A stretch of 64,000 nt of DNA from Micromonospora inyonensis (GTDB taxonomy: Bacteria > Actinomycetota > Actinomycetes > Mycobacteriales > Micromonosporaceae). Below are positions 54,002 to 61,785 of this stretch, piece after piece. The notes under the pieces are model-generated. The model ran no database searches. It was given only the letters and a program-made list of their open reading frames with translations, and was not told the DNA's origin. Both the position numbers and the translations under genes were made by a program. Each line of letters starts with the position of its first letter. Position 1 is the stretch's first letter. Location of the stretch: contig NZ_FMHU01000002.1 of assembly GCF_900091415.1 (NCBI RefSeq), positions 186,001 through 250,000 of the forward strand, written 5' to 3'.

Positions 54002-55123
54002 ATGCGAAACCGATACCTGGATCTGCTGCGCTTCCTCGCGATCATCCGAGTCGTGGTCTACCACGTCACCGGGTGGGCCACCCTCACCCTGGTCTTTCCG
54101 GCCATGTCGGTGATGTTCGCGCTGGCCGGCTCGTTGATGGCCGCCTCGCTCGACCGCTCCGGTCCGTCCGCGGTCGGTCGCCGGCTGCGCCGGTTGCTGC
54201 CCTCGCTCTGGGTGGTCGCCGCCATCTTCGTGCCGGCCATGCTGCTCGCCGGGGGCCTGCCGGCGAGTTGGCGTCTGGCGCTCTGGCTCTTCCCGATCAC
54301 CGATCCACCGGCGAACGGCTGGGGTGCGCTCGCGCTCAGCGTGATCTGGTACCTCCGCGACTACCTCTGGTTCGTGCTCGCCTCACCGGCGGCCCTCTGG
54401 CTGTTCCGGCGGGCCCCGCTGCCCACCCTGCTCACCCCGTACGTGCTGCTCGTCGTGGTCGAGTCGGGCTTCCCGGGCGCTCCGGTCGTGCTGCGCGACT
54501 TCGGGCTCTACTTCGGTGCGTGGTTGCTCGGCTTCGCCCACCACGACGGCATGCTGCGCCGGCTGTCCCGGCGGGTGCTGGTCGCCGTCGCGGGGCTGCT
54601 GGCCACCGCCGGGGGCACCTGGATCCTCACCCACCCGGGAGCGCGCGGCTACGACCTCAACGACATCCGGATCGGCAACGCCCTGTGGGCGGCGGCGTTC
54701 ATCCTGGTCGCCCTCGGGTTCGCCCCCTCCGGTGCGGCCTGGGTGGACCGGAACGCCATCCTCGGCCGGGCGGTGACCGTGCTCAACCGTCGGGCGCTGA
54801 CCGTCTACCTCTGGCACATGCCCTTCGTGGTCGCGCTCACCCCGCTGGTCGACGTGGTCGGCTGGTCCCATCAGGACCTGCTCGGTCTCGCCATCCGGGT
54901 GGTGCTGGTCTTCCTCCTGGTCGGGGTGGTGACGGTGCTGGTCGGTTGGGTCGAGGACGTGGCCGCCCGACGTCCGCCCGAACTGCTGCCCGGCAGGCGG
55001 CGTACCCAGCCTTCCGGACCGGTCGTCGTGCCCGCTCCCCGCGCCGCGGTCGCCGAGACCCGCGTCGCGGCCGCCACGGAGGCCACGCCGTCCGCCGGGG
55101 CCACCCCGGTCCGGGTGAGCTGA
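54002..55123 (+). CDS. Acyltransferase-3 family membrane protein
   Basis: This 373-aa integral membrane protein has about ten hydrophobic helices. The N-terminus MRNRYLDLLRFLAIIRVVVYHVTGW holds the family RFLA and catalytic-type His in YHVTG. LRRLLPSLWVV also fits AT3 proteins. The C-terminal 50 residues are Pro/Ala-rich and cytosolic. Family members acetylate or acylate extracellular glycans or lipids. It stands between era and recO, an insertion relative to M. tuberculosis, with its own start and no coupling. Confidence 0.85.
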   Translation: MRNRYLDLLRFLAIIRVVVYHVTGWATLTLVFPAMSVMFALAGSLMAASLDRSGPSAVGRRLRRLLPSLWVVAAIFVPAMLLAGGLPASWRLALWLFPITDPPANGWGALALSVIWYLRDYLWFVLASPAALWLFRRAPLPTLLTPYVLLVVVESGFPGAPVVLRDFGLYFGAWLLGFAHHDGMLRRLSRRVLVAVAGLLATAGGTWILTHPGARGYDLNDIRIGNALWAAAFILVALGFAPSGAAWVDRNAILGRAVTVLNRRALTVYLWHMPFVVALTPLVDVVGWSHQDLLGLAIRVVLVFLLVGVVTVLVGWVEDVAARRPPELLPGRRRTQPSGPVVVPAPRAAVAETRVAAATEATPSAGATPVRVS

Positions 55124-55163
55124 CCGCCCACCACCCGGCTCACCGGGGCATGCGGCCGGCGGG

Positions 55164-55169
55164 GAGAAT
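55164..55169 (+). promoter_or_regulatory. -10-like element before recO
   Basis: GAGAAT ends 6 bp before the ATG at 55176, the same geometry as the TANNNT group. Confidence 0.35.
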
Positions 55170-55175
55170 GGTCCG

Positions 55176-55997
55176 ATGGCCGGGTACCGCCGACAGCTCT
55201 ACCGCGACGACGCGGTGGTGCTGCGCGTCCAGAAGCTCGGCGAGTCGGACCGGATCATCACCCTGCTGACCCGCCGGCACGGCCGGCTGCGCGCGGTGGC
55301 CCGGGGGGTGCGCCGCACCACCTCCCGCTTCGGCGCCCGGCTGGAGCCGTTCGGCCACGTCGACCTCCAGCTCGCCGGCGACCCGAAGGGCAACCAGGGC
55401 AGCTCGCTGCACACGGTCAGCCAGGTCGAGGGGATCGACCTGTACGGCAAACGGTTCCTCGGCGACTATCCGCGCTACACGGCGGCCAGCGCGATCGCCG
55501 AGACCGCCGAGCGGCTCACCCCGGTCGAGCGGGAGCCCTCGCTGCGGCTCTTCCAGCTCACCCTGGGCGCGCTGAAGTCGCTGGCCCGCGCCGACCACGA
55601 CACCACGCTGGTGCTCGACGCGTACCTGCTGCGCGGGATGGCGATGGCCGGCTGGGCGCCCGCGTTGACCGCCTGCGCGGTCTGCGGCACGCCCGGGCGG
55701 CACCGGGCCTTCTCCGTACCGGCCGGGGGTTGTGTCTGCCCGGACTGCCGACCGCCCGGCGCGGCCCACCCGGCCCCGGCCACCGTCGACCTGATGTCCG
55801 CGCTGACCACCGGCGACTGGGTGGTCGCCGACGCCACCCCCACCGGCGTACGCCGGGAGTGCAGCGGGCTCGTCGCGGCGCACCTGCAATGGCACCTGGA
55901 GCGCGCGTTACGCTCGCTGCCGCTGGTCGACCGGGGCGTACCGCCGGCCGGCCCGACCCCGTCGCGTGGCAGTGACGGACCGGTGGAGCGGGTGTGA
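55176..55997 (+). CDS. recO: DNA repair protein RecO
   Basis: This 273-aa RecFOR-pathway mediator helps load RecA. The OB-fold N-terminus is [39 protein letters not shown] zinc-binding site follows (CAVCG, then CVCPDC). ATG at 55176 gives the normal length, with a -10-like hexamer 6 bp upstream. uppS follows after 16 bp, the order seen in M. tuberculosis (Rv2362c-Rv2361c). Confidence 0.94.
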   Translation: MAGYRRQLYRDDAVVLRVQKLGESDRIITLLTRRHGRLRAVARGVRRTTSRFGARLEPFGHVDLQLAGDPKGNQGSSLHTVSQVEGIDLYGKRFLGDYPRYTAASAIAETAERLTPVEREPSLRLFQLTLGALKSLARADHDTTLVLDAYLLRGMAMAGWAPALTACAVCGTPGRHRAFSVPAGGCVCPDCRPPGAAHPAPATVDLMSALTTGDWVVADATPTGVRRECSGLVAAHLQWHLERALRSLPLVDRGVPPAGPTPSRGSDGPVERV

Positions 55998-56013
55998 GCA
56001 GGGAGAGTTTCGA

Positions 56014-56835
56014 GTGATCCGATCGATGAGGACGGGCCGGCGCACGCCGACGCCGCCGACGCCGCACCCGTCCGGGGCCCGGCCGCCGGCACTGCCCGCC
56101 GGTGCGTTGCCGAAGCACGTCGCGGTGGTGATGGACGGCAACGGCCGGTGGGCCAAGGAGCGGGGGCTGCCGCGCACCAGGGGCCACGAGGCGGGGGAGT
56201 TCTCCCTCTTCGACACCATCGAGGGCGCGATCGAGCTGGGCATCCCCTACCTGTCGGCGTACGCGTTCTCCACCGAGAACTGGCGGCGCTCCCCGGACGA
56301 GGTCCGCTTCCTGATGGGCTTCAACCGGGACGTCATCCGGCGTCGCCGCGACCAGCTCGTCGACCTGGGCGTGCGGGTGGTCTGGTCGGGACGGGCCGGC
56401 CGGCTCTGGAAGAGCGTCATCAGCGAGTTGCAGACCGCCGAGGAGATGTCGAAGGACAACTCCACACTGACCCTCCAGTTCTGCGTCAACTACGGCGGCC
56501 AGGCCGAGATCGCCGACGCCGCCGCCGCGATCGCCCGGGACGCCGCCGCGGGGAAGCTCGACCCGGCGAAGGTCACCGAGAAGACCGTCGCGAAGTACCT
56601 CTACCACCCGGAGGTCCCCGAGGTGGACCTGTTCCTCCGTCCCTCCGGCGAGGAGCGGATCTCCAACTTCCTGCTCTGGCAGACCGCCTACGCCGAGCTG
56701 GTCTTCCTGGACACCCTCTGGCCAGACTTCGACCGCCGCCACCTCTGGTACGCCTGCGAGCTGTACGCCCAGCGCGACCGGCGTTTTGGCGGCGCGCTGC
56801 CCAACCCGGTCGCCCCGCCGGCCCCGGTCGGCTGA
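56014..56835 (+). CDS. uppS: cis-Prenyl (undecaprenyl/decaprenyl) diphosphate synthase
   Basis: This 273-aa enzyme condenses isopentenyl diphosphate to the long-chain lipid carrier for peptidoglycan. The active-site motif [20 protein letters not shown] carries the catalytic Asp41, followed by FSTENWRRS, and the C-terminal substrate block [23 protein letters not shown] at 56014 follows GGGAGAG by about 8 bp; ATG at 56026 is the alternative. The first 35 residues are a basic Pro-rich extension. The Rv2361c homologue makes decaprenyl diphosphate; chain length here cannot be read from sequence. Confidence 0.95.
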   Translation: MIRSMRTGRRTPTPPTPHPSGARPPALPAGALPKHVAVVMDGNGRWAKERGLPRTRGHEAGEFSLFDTIEGAIELGIPYLSAYAFSTENWRRSPDEVRFLMGFNRDVIRRRRDQLVDLGVRVVWSGRAGRLWKSVISELQTAEEMSKDNSTLTLQFCVNYGGQAEIADAAAAIARDAAAGKLDPAKVTEKTVAKYLYHPEVPEVDLFLRPSGEERISNFLLWQTAYAELVFLDTLWPDFDRRHLWYACELYAQRDRRFGGALPNPVAPPAPVG

Positions 56836-56952
56836 GTCGTCCCTGGGCGGGGCGGCTCCCGGTTTCCGGCCGTTGCGGCCGGCGCCGGTGCTTACCGACG
56901 GCCCGTCCTGGGTACTGCCTGGTCAGCAGCTATCCAGGGAGGTGTACCGACG

Positions 56953-57141
56953 ATGATCCAGAAGCGGATCGGACAGTGGGCCATCATGGCGGTCGCGGTG
57001 CCGCTGGCGGCTGCCGGCGCGCGGCGCATCAGCCACACGATCGAGGCCCGGCGCGGCCCGTCCGGCATCAGCCGGATGCTCAGCAAGGGGGCCGACCTGC
57101 TCCGCCCGCAGCGGGCGAAGCGGCGGCGTCGGTTCTGGTGA
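56953..57141 (+). CDS. Small basic membrane-type hypothetical protein
   Basis: This 62-aa protein has one hydrophobic segment (WAIMAVAVPLAAAGA) and a basic C-terminus (RPQRAKRRRRFW). The middle ARRGPSGISRML is not recognised. ATG at 56953 follows AGGGAGGTG by 8 bp. Similar small proteins are common in Micromonosporaceae (general recollection). Its 3' end overlaps the C-terminal part of the minus-strand gene 57080-57487. Confidence 0.6.
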   Translation: MIQKRIGQWAIMAVAVPLAAAGARRISHTIEARRGPSGISRMLSKGADLLRPQRAKRRRRFW

Positions 57142-57487
57142 TCCCACCGGTCCCGCCGCCGCGCGCGTTCCGCGCACGGCGGGGTCCGTCCGGCGTACGA
57201 GGGGGTTCGTTGGACGTTCGGCGGGGTTGTGGTGGCCGGTTTCCGACCGCTCGCCGCAACCCCGCCGATTGGACCAGGATCGTCCGCCGGCTGACCGCCT
57301 CGCCCCCGGCGTCGAGCTGGTAGCCCTCCAGCCAGAGCCAACCGTCGAAGACCGGCCAGTCGAGCACCCGGATCAGCCGGAAGAAGAACGGCTTCCCGAA
57401 CTGGACGCTCGCCGCCCGGGTGACGTGCAGCAGATCGCCGGCCCGGAGCCCGTGCCGCCCACCGCCGGAGCCGCGTGCCGGGGTCAC
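57080..57487 (-). CDS. Small hypothetical protein, third gene of the divergent operon
   Basis: This 135-aa product is not recognised. Residues 10-80 look like a folded domain: HGLRAGDLLHVTRAASVQFG, then PFFFRLIRVLDWPVFDGWLW and LEGYQLDAGGEAVSRRTILV. The C-terminal 50 residues are Arg/Pro-rich and overlap the convergent gene, so the true end may be earlier (a frameshift is possible). GTG at 57487 overlaps the previous stop by 4 bp (GTGA). Confidence 0.55.
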   Translation of the reverse strand: MTPARGSGGGRHGLRAGDLLHVTRAASVQFGKPFFFRLIRVLDWPVFDGWLWLEGYQLDAGGEAVSRRTILVQSAGLRRAVGNRPPQPRRTSNEPPRTPDGPRRARNARGGGTGGITRTDAAASPAAGGAGRPPC

Positions 57488-57702
57488 GCCAACCACCCGA
57501 CGAACCGGCGGTGCAGCAGACCAGCCGGAGCCCAGCTGAGATCCTGACTCGCCGCCACCAGGCACGACCCCATGTAGAGGGCCAGCGATGCGGGTGCCCG
57601 GTCGTACTCGGCGCACAGTTCACGACGTCGGGTGCGGCACGGCCACGGCGCACCGCAACCACCGCAGGTCCACAAGGGGAGCACCGGCGCGTGCGTGGTC
57701 AT
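57484..57702 (-). CDS. Small Cys-rich hypothetical protein, second gene of the divergent operon
   Basis: This 72-aa protein has a compact metal-type motif TCGGCGAPWPCRTRRREL followed by a helical half (APASLALYMGSCLVAASQDL) and an aromatic C-terminus (LLHRRFVGWL). Function is unknown. ATG at 57702 overlaps the stop of the preceding gene by 4 bp (ATGA), and its own stop overlaps the next start, so all three are translated in tandem. Confidence 0.65.
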   Translation of the reverse strand: MTTHAPVLPLWTCGGCGAPWPCRTRRRELCAEYDRAPASLALYMGSCLVAASQDLSWAPAGLLHRRFVGWLA

Positions 57703-57884
57703 CCCTGCTCACCCGGCCAGTGCCCCCGGTTGATCGGAATGCGGTGCCGCGCCCGGCAGGGCAGCTCCGCCCCGCACCGGCAGATCCGCCGCCACCTGGT
57801 CCACGACCACACCGGCCGATGTCGACGCGCAAGGGTCATGGCCACCGCCACCAGGTAATCGCCGTACTGGACGCGTCGCGTCAT
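57699..57884 (-). CDS. Small Cys-containing hypothetical protein, first gene of the divergent operon
   Basis: This 61-aa protein begins MTRRVQYGDYLVAVAMTLAR and carries CRCGAELPCRARHRIPI, a motif closely related to the CGxPWPC block of the next protein (C, CG, then PCxxRxR). ATG at 57884 is the first start upstream of the operon. It is divergent from the XRE gene, and the palindromic region 57983-58033 between them probably controls both. Confidence 0.6.
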   Translation of the reverse strand: MTRRVQYGDYLVAVAMTLARRHRPVWSWTRWRRICRCGAELPCRARHRIPINRGHWPGEQG

Positions 57885-57982
57885 CCCACCTCCTGGCTGC
57901 CCACCGTTCCTGCGCTTGAGCGACGGCCGTCTTGTCGTCAGCCATCACGTTCCGCAGCCACCCTCGCACGCAGTACGGCAAT

Positions 57983-58033
57983 ACGCAATATGCGAGCTGC
58001 CGCATTGCGTGGAGGGGATATGCGAAATACAGT
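57983..58033 (+). promoter_or_regulatory. Promoter and palindromic operator region of the XRE gene
   Basis: TTGCGT (58005-58010) and TACAGT (58028-58033) are 17 bp apart, a good promoter. Around it are ACGCAAT/ATTGCGT (57983-57989 and 58004-58010), the nested ATGCG/CGCAT (57990-57994 and 58001-58005) and two copies of ATATGCGA (57988-57995 and 58018-58025). This looks like an autoregulatory site serving both divergent units. Confidence 0.6.
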
Positions 58034-58061
58034 CTGGTTGATCGCATGGCAGGATGGGGGC

Positions 58062-58937
58062 GTGTCCTCACGACAGAGCCCCACCGTCCGTCGGCGGCGT
58101 CTGGCGCTCACGCTGCGCCAGCTCCGCGAGCGTGCCGGTATCACCTCGGCCGAGGCGGCCAGACGAGTCGACCACGACGCGAGTTGGCTCAGCCGGATCG
58201 AAACCGCCGAGGTCAGGCCACACCCGAATGACGTACGGGCGCTGCTCACCCTCTACGGCGTGGCCGGCGACCAGGCCGAAGCGGTGATCGCGGTAGCCCG
58301 TCAGGCGAAGCAGCGGGGCTGGTGGCAGCGGTACAGCGACGTGCTACCCGACTGGTTCGCCGCGTACGTGGGGATGGAGTCGGAAGCCTCGGTGATCCGC
58401 ACCTACGAGTGCCAGATGGTGCCCGGGTTGTTGCAGACCGAGGACTACGCCAGAGCGGCCTTCCGGGGTGCGCCGGTACCGATGCGGGACGACGAGGTGG
58501 AGCGCCAGGTCGCGTTGCGTCTGGCGCGGCAGGCCATTCTGACCAGCGACGATCCACCCCTGCTGCGGGTGGTCATCGATGAGGGAGCAGCCCGCCGGAT
58601 GGTGGGCGGTCCCGAGGTGCTGCACCGTCAACTCCTCCACCTGATCGAGCAGTCGACCAGGAGCTACGTGCAGATCCAGTTGCTGCCGTACTCCGCTGGC
58701 GTCGGCTTCGACGGCAGCTTCGTGATCCTCGACTTTCCGCCGCTGCCCGAGCCGTACCCGGACGCGGCCGAGGACCGCACGGTGTACGTCGACACGCTGA
58801 CGGGAGCGCTCTACCTCGAACGGCCCTCGGAGGTCGCGGCATACGCCGCAGCCCACGAACAACTGCAAGCCCTCGCCCTCGCTCCGGGGCCCACCCGGGA
58901 TACGCTGCGGTCGATTGCCGCCGAACTGCACACGTAG
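58062..58937 (+). CDS. XRE-family transcriptional regulator with DUF5753 domain
   Basis: This 291-aa regulator has an N-terminal helix-turn-helix (LTLRQLRERAGITSAEAARR, WLSRIETAEVRP) and a DUF5753 C-terminal domain starting YVGMESEASVIRTYECQMVPGLLQTEDYARA. GTG at 58062 follows GGATGGGGG and lies about 22 nt after the predicted transcription start. Family knowledge: such regulators pair with DUF397 proteins in WhiJ/BldB-type systems that govern development or antibiotic production. The partner gene follows after 11 bp. Confidence 0.92.
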   Translation: MSSRQSPTVRRRRLALTLRQLRERAGITSAEAARRVDHDASWLSRIETAEVRPHPNDVRALLTLYGVAGDQAEAVIAVARQAKQRGWWQRYSDVLPDWFAAYVGMESEASVIRTYECQMVPGLLQTEDYARAAFRGAPVPMRDDEVERQVALRLARQAILTSDDPPLLRVVIDEGAARRMVGGPEVLHRQLLHLIEQSTRSYVQIQLLPYSAGVGFDGSFVILDFPPLPEPYPDAAEDRTVYVDTLTGALYLERPSEVAAYAAAHEQLQALALAPGPTRDTLRSIAAELHT

Positions 58938-58948
58938 GAGGGCACCGC

Positions 58949-59143
58949 ATGGACCTGCCGCGTCACGCCTGGCGAAAGAGCACCAGGTCCGGTTCGAGCG
59001 GCAACTGTGTCGAGGTCGCCGCGCCGCCGCACGTCGTACGGGTCCGGGACAGCAAGGACCGGACGGGGCCGGTGCTGTCGTTCACGCCCGCGCAGTGGGT
59101 CGGCTTCGTCTCGGGCATCAAAGCCGGTCGGCTCGGCTGCTAG
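58949..59143 (+). CDS. DUF397 domain protein (partner of the XRE regulator)
   Basis: This 64-aa protein has the canonical DUF397 sequence WRKSTRSGSSGNCVEVA, then VRVRDSKDRTGPVLSFTPAQ and WVGFVSGIKAG. ATG at 58949 follows AGGAGG. The pair XRE/DUF397 is proposed to work as regulator and antagonist. It is the last gene of a two-gene operon. Confidence 0.93.
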   Translation: MDLPRHAWRKSTRSGSSGNCVEVAAPPHVVRVRDSKDRTGPVLSFTPAQWVGFVSGIKAGRLGC

Positions 59144-59343
59144 ACCCATGTCAAGAGATTGAAGAGCCGGCAGCTGACCGTCTGGGCCTCGTGGCCCTGG
59201 CGCGAAGCCACCATTGAGTCAATCTCCAGCTCTGGCCGCTGAACCATCCCTGGATACGGCACGCAGATTGATGCAGTCGGCTGCTGGCGGGCGTGGTGCG
59301 GGTGCGCGCTCGTGTTGCTGGGTGGGGGTGCGGCCGTGTGCCC
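59144..59343. other. Spacer between the DUF397 gene and the pentapeptide-repeat gene
   Basis: About 200 bp with no ORF of note. It is less GC-rich than its surroundings at 59150-59290. No hairpin or repeat is seen. Confidence 0.4.
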
Positions 59344-59349
59344 TAGTGT
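59344..59349 (+). promoter_or_regulatory. -10 element of a probable leaderless promoter (pentapeptide gene)
   Basis: TAGTGT ends 6 bp before the GTG at 59356. Confidence 0.5.
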
Positions 59350-59355
59350 GGTCGG

Positions 59356-60048
59356 GTGCGTGCTCGACAGGCCGTGACGCGGCGCTCGTCTGCCCGTTCA
59401 CCACGGGAGCCCCAAAATCCGGTGCCGCCGGATGAGCTGAAGCTGTTCGAGGCCATTGAGGTGGAGCCGGAATCACAGTGGGAGCGCTGGGCGTTCTACC
59501 GGTCCTGTCTCGCGGGGCAGGACGCCTCGGCGGTGGCGTTCGCGCAGTGCCGGTTCCGGGGCGCAGACCTGTCCGGGTGCCGATTGGACCAACTGGCTGT
59601 CACCGACTGCTTGGTGACCGACTCGAACTGGGCCAACCTGCGCGCCGACGGTGCCAGCATGACCCGGGTACGTGTTGCCCAGTCCCGGTTGACCGGGATG
59701 ACGTGGGCAGACGGGCTGCTGCGCGACGTCACGGCGACCGGCTGCCGCGCGGACCTGTCGTCCTGGCGGATGACGACCTTCGACGCGGTGCACTTCGTGG
59801 ACTGCAACCTCGCCGGCGCCGACTTCACCAACGCCGACCTGCGGGGCGCGGTGTTCCGTGACTGCGACCTCACCGGCGCGGTATTCCATCACGCCACCAT
59901 GGCCGGAGCCCGTTTCCGTGGCTGCACCCTGGCCGGGGTCGGCGACATCACCAGCTGGAAAGGAGCCGTGCTGCACCACACCGACCTGCTCAGCCTCTCA
60001 TACAGCCTCGCCCACGCCGCCGGAATCCACGTCGACGACCAGGGCTGA
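59356..60048 (+). CDS. Pentapeptide repeat protein
   Basis: This 230-aa protein has a right-handed beta-helix from about residue 60 onward, built of A(D/N)LxX-type repeats: RGADLSGCRLDQLAVTDC, NWANLRADGASM, then NLAGADFTNADLRGAVFRDC and DLTGAVFHHATMAGARFRGC. The first 35 residues are basic. Known family members include gyrase-protecting DNA mimics (Qnr, MfpA), but here there is no fusion or context to support that. GTG at 59356 is chosen for the leaderless -10. Confidence 0.88.
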   Translation: MRARQAVTRRSSARSPREPQNPVPPDELKLFEAIEVEPESQWERWAFYRSCLAGQDASAVAFAQCRFRGADLSGCRLDQLAVTDCLVTDSNWANLRADGASMTRVRVAQSRLTGMTWADGLLRDVTATGCRADLSSWRMTTFDAVHFVDCNLAGADFTNADLRGAVFRDCDLTGAVFHHATMAGARFRGCTLAGVGDITSWKGAVLHHTDLLSLSYSLAHAAGIHVDDQG

Positions 60049-60159
60049 CACATCGAGCGTGGCCAGACGCCCCTGCCGTCGACTGCCCTACAGCCCACCG
60101 ACGACACCCAGCTCACCGGACTGTCAGTCGGGGTTCTGATGGGCGCAACCGTGCCGACA

Positions 60160-60456
60160 TCAGCCCTCGGCGAGGCGGGCCTCGATGTGGGCGACCTTGC
60201 TGGTCAGGGCGTCGGTCACGCCCGGCCGGACGTCGGCCTTGAGCACGACGCTCACCCGGGGCGCCTGCGCGGCGACCACGTCGACCGCCCGCTTGACCAC
60301 GGCCATCACCTCGTCCCACTCGCCCTCGACGGTGGTGAACATGGCGTCGGTACGGTTCGGCAGGCCGGACTCACGGACCACCCGGACCGCCTCGGCGACC
60401 AGGTCACCGACGGACTCCCCGACGCCGAGCGGGGTAATCGAGAACGCGATCAGCAT
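60160..60456 (-). CDS. MTH1187-type thiamine-binding protein
   Basis: This 98-aa protein belongs to the DUF77/MTH1187 (YqgV) family of thiamine-binding proteins: [30 protein letters not shown] and the [20 protein letters not shown] block are diagnostic. It forms a ferredoxin-like tetramer that binds thiamine. ATG at 60456 begins the conserved part; the frame is open upstream. It lies 3.4 kb from a TPP-riboswitch transporter operon on the same strand, suggesting a shared thiamine role. Confidence 0.85.
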   Translation of the reverse strand: MLIAFSITPLGVGESVGDLVAEAVRVVRESGLPNRTDAMFTTVEGEWDEVMAVVKRAVDVVAAQAPRVSVVLKADVRPGVTDALTSKVAHIEARLAEG

Positions 60457-60705
60457 GTCGCTGATCGTCTCCGGTAATTCGGGTGCGCGCCAGGGAAGCG
60501 TGGGATAGCGTCCAGGACATGCGCTACTGACGCCCTTGTGCCGAGCCGGGTCCACCGCCGTTGCCGTGGACCGTGCCGCCGGGCGTGCGCGTTCCCCATT
60601 CGTCGCTGTCGCGACATGTGGTCGGCCGTCCCGGTGCACTCCCGTTCCCCGCTCGCCGACCGTACCGGCCGCTGCCGGACGGTCCCTCACCGAAGGAGGC
60701 ACCGT
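60457..60705. other. Intergenic region between divergent genes
   Basis: A 249-bp gap upstream of both neighbours. It holds a strong ribosome binding site (AAGGAGGC) before 60706. No further signal is clear. Confidence 0.4.
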
Positions 60706-60939
60706 ATGCCTGCCAAGCGCAAGCCGAAGAAATCCCGTCCGTCCGCGCCGAAGCCGACCCTGCGGGACGTGACCCCGCCGGACCTGGACACGATCGAGGT
60801 GGCTCCGGTGAGTCTTTCGACCGGATCCACTCCGCCGCAGGCTCCGAAGGCCGGGCCGCCCCAGCGCGGCGCGGCCTTCGTCGCCAACCGCGGCCGACCC
60901 GCCGCGCAGGGCCGCCAGTACGCCTTCCGCCGCAGCTGA
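60706..60939 (+). CDS. Small basic hypothetical protein
   Basis: This 77-aa protein has a Lys/Arg/Pro-rich start ([21 protein letters not shown]) and an Arg/Gly-rich end ([20 protein letters not shown]). It is likely disordered and may bind nucleic acid. ATG at 60706 has GAAGGAGG 6-7 bp upstream. It is convergent with the EcfT gene, separated by a strong terminator. Confidence 0.65.
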   Translation: MPAKRKPKKSRPSAPKPTLRDVTPPDLDTIEVAPVSLSTGSTPPQAPKAGPPQRGAAFVANRGRPAAQGRQYAFRRS

Positions 60940-60945
60940 TCGGCC

Positions 60946-60979
60946 CCGGTGGCCGGGGCGGTCACGCCCCGGCCACCGG
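60946..60979. terminator. Bidirectional terminator
   Basis: A perfect 15-bp stem (60946-60960 with 60965-60979) with the 4-nt loop GTCA, between the convergent small basic protein and EcfT genes. Confidence 0.85.
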
Positions 60980-60984
60980 TCGGG

Positions 60985-61785
60985 TCAGCCGACCAGGGGG
61001 CGGAACGTGCCGAGCGCGATGCTGACCGCCAGCGCCCCGCCGGCCAGCACGGCCGCCCCCACCACCAGCAGCCCGTCCGCGACGGTGAACCGTTGCCGGC
61101 GGGCGACCGTACGGGGGGTGCCGGCGTCGAAGCCGCGCGCGTCCATCGCCACCGCCAGCCGGGTGCCCCGCCGGATCGCCCCGACCAGCAGCCCGAAGGC
61201 GGTGGAGACGAAGAGCCGGAGCTTCGCCAGCGGGTTGCGGCCGGCGTCCACGCCCCGGGCCCGTCGGGCCAGGCTGATCATCTGCCACTCCTGGCCGAGC
61301 ATCGGCACCAGCCGGAACGCGGCCAGTGCGCCGATGGCGAACCGGGGCGGGGCCTTGGCGTTCTGGATCAGCGCGTCGGCCAGGTCGGTCGGATCGGTGG
61401 TGGCGAAGACGATCACGCCGGGGAGCGCCACCGCGAACGTCCGCAGCACCAGCCCGAGCGCGGTGACCAGCACCCCCGAGGTCACCAGCACCGGACCGGC
61501 CTCGACGAGCACCCGGCCCTCCCGCTCGGCGGCGAAGAGCACCAGGGTGACCAGGATGCCGACCGCGCCGAGCAGCAGCGGCCAGGCCCGCTGGGCGAGC
61601 ACCCCGTACCGCACCCCGAACAGCGGCAGGACGGCCAGCTCGATGGCGATGGCGATGGCCGGGGCGACCGGGTCGAGGGTGGCGACCAGGGTGAACGAGA
61701 AGAGCAGCGCCGCCGCGAGTTTCGCCACCGGGTTCCGGCGGGCCAGCGGCGCGGTCGGGTCGGCGACCGGTTCCAGGCTGATCAC
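60985..61785 (-). CDS. ECF transporter transmembrane component EcfT (CbiQ family)
   Basis: This 266-aa membrane protein has about five to six hydrophobic helices and the two coupling motifs Ala-Arg-Gly: SLARRARGVDAG and MDARGFDAGTP, which touch the ATPases. ATG at 61785 overlaps the ATPase stop by 4 bp. It forms the scaffold of the ECF importer whose S-component is encoded first in the operon. Confidence 0.92.
   Translation of the reverse strand: MISLEPVADPTAPLARRNPVAKLAAALLFSFTLVATLDPVAPAIAIAIELAVLPLFGVRYGVLAQRAWPLLLGAVGILVTLVLFAAEREGRVLVEAGPVLVTSGVLVTALGLVLRTFAVALPGVIVFATTDPTDLADALIQNAKAPPRFAIGALAAFRLVPMLGQEWQMISLARRARGVDAGRNPLAKLRLFVSTAFGLLVGAIRRGTRLAVAMDARGFDAGTPRTVARRQRFTVADGLLVVGAAVLAGGALAVSIALGTFRPLVG

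Noticed and set aside
59219..59476. Small minus-strand frame in the spacer before the pentapeptide gene
   Set aside because: No ribosome binding site or family similarity, and it overlaps the predicted leaderless start of the pentapeptide gene.
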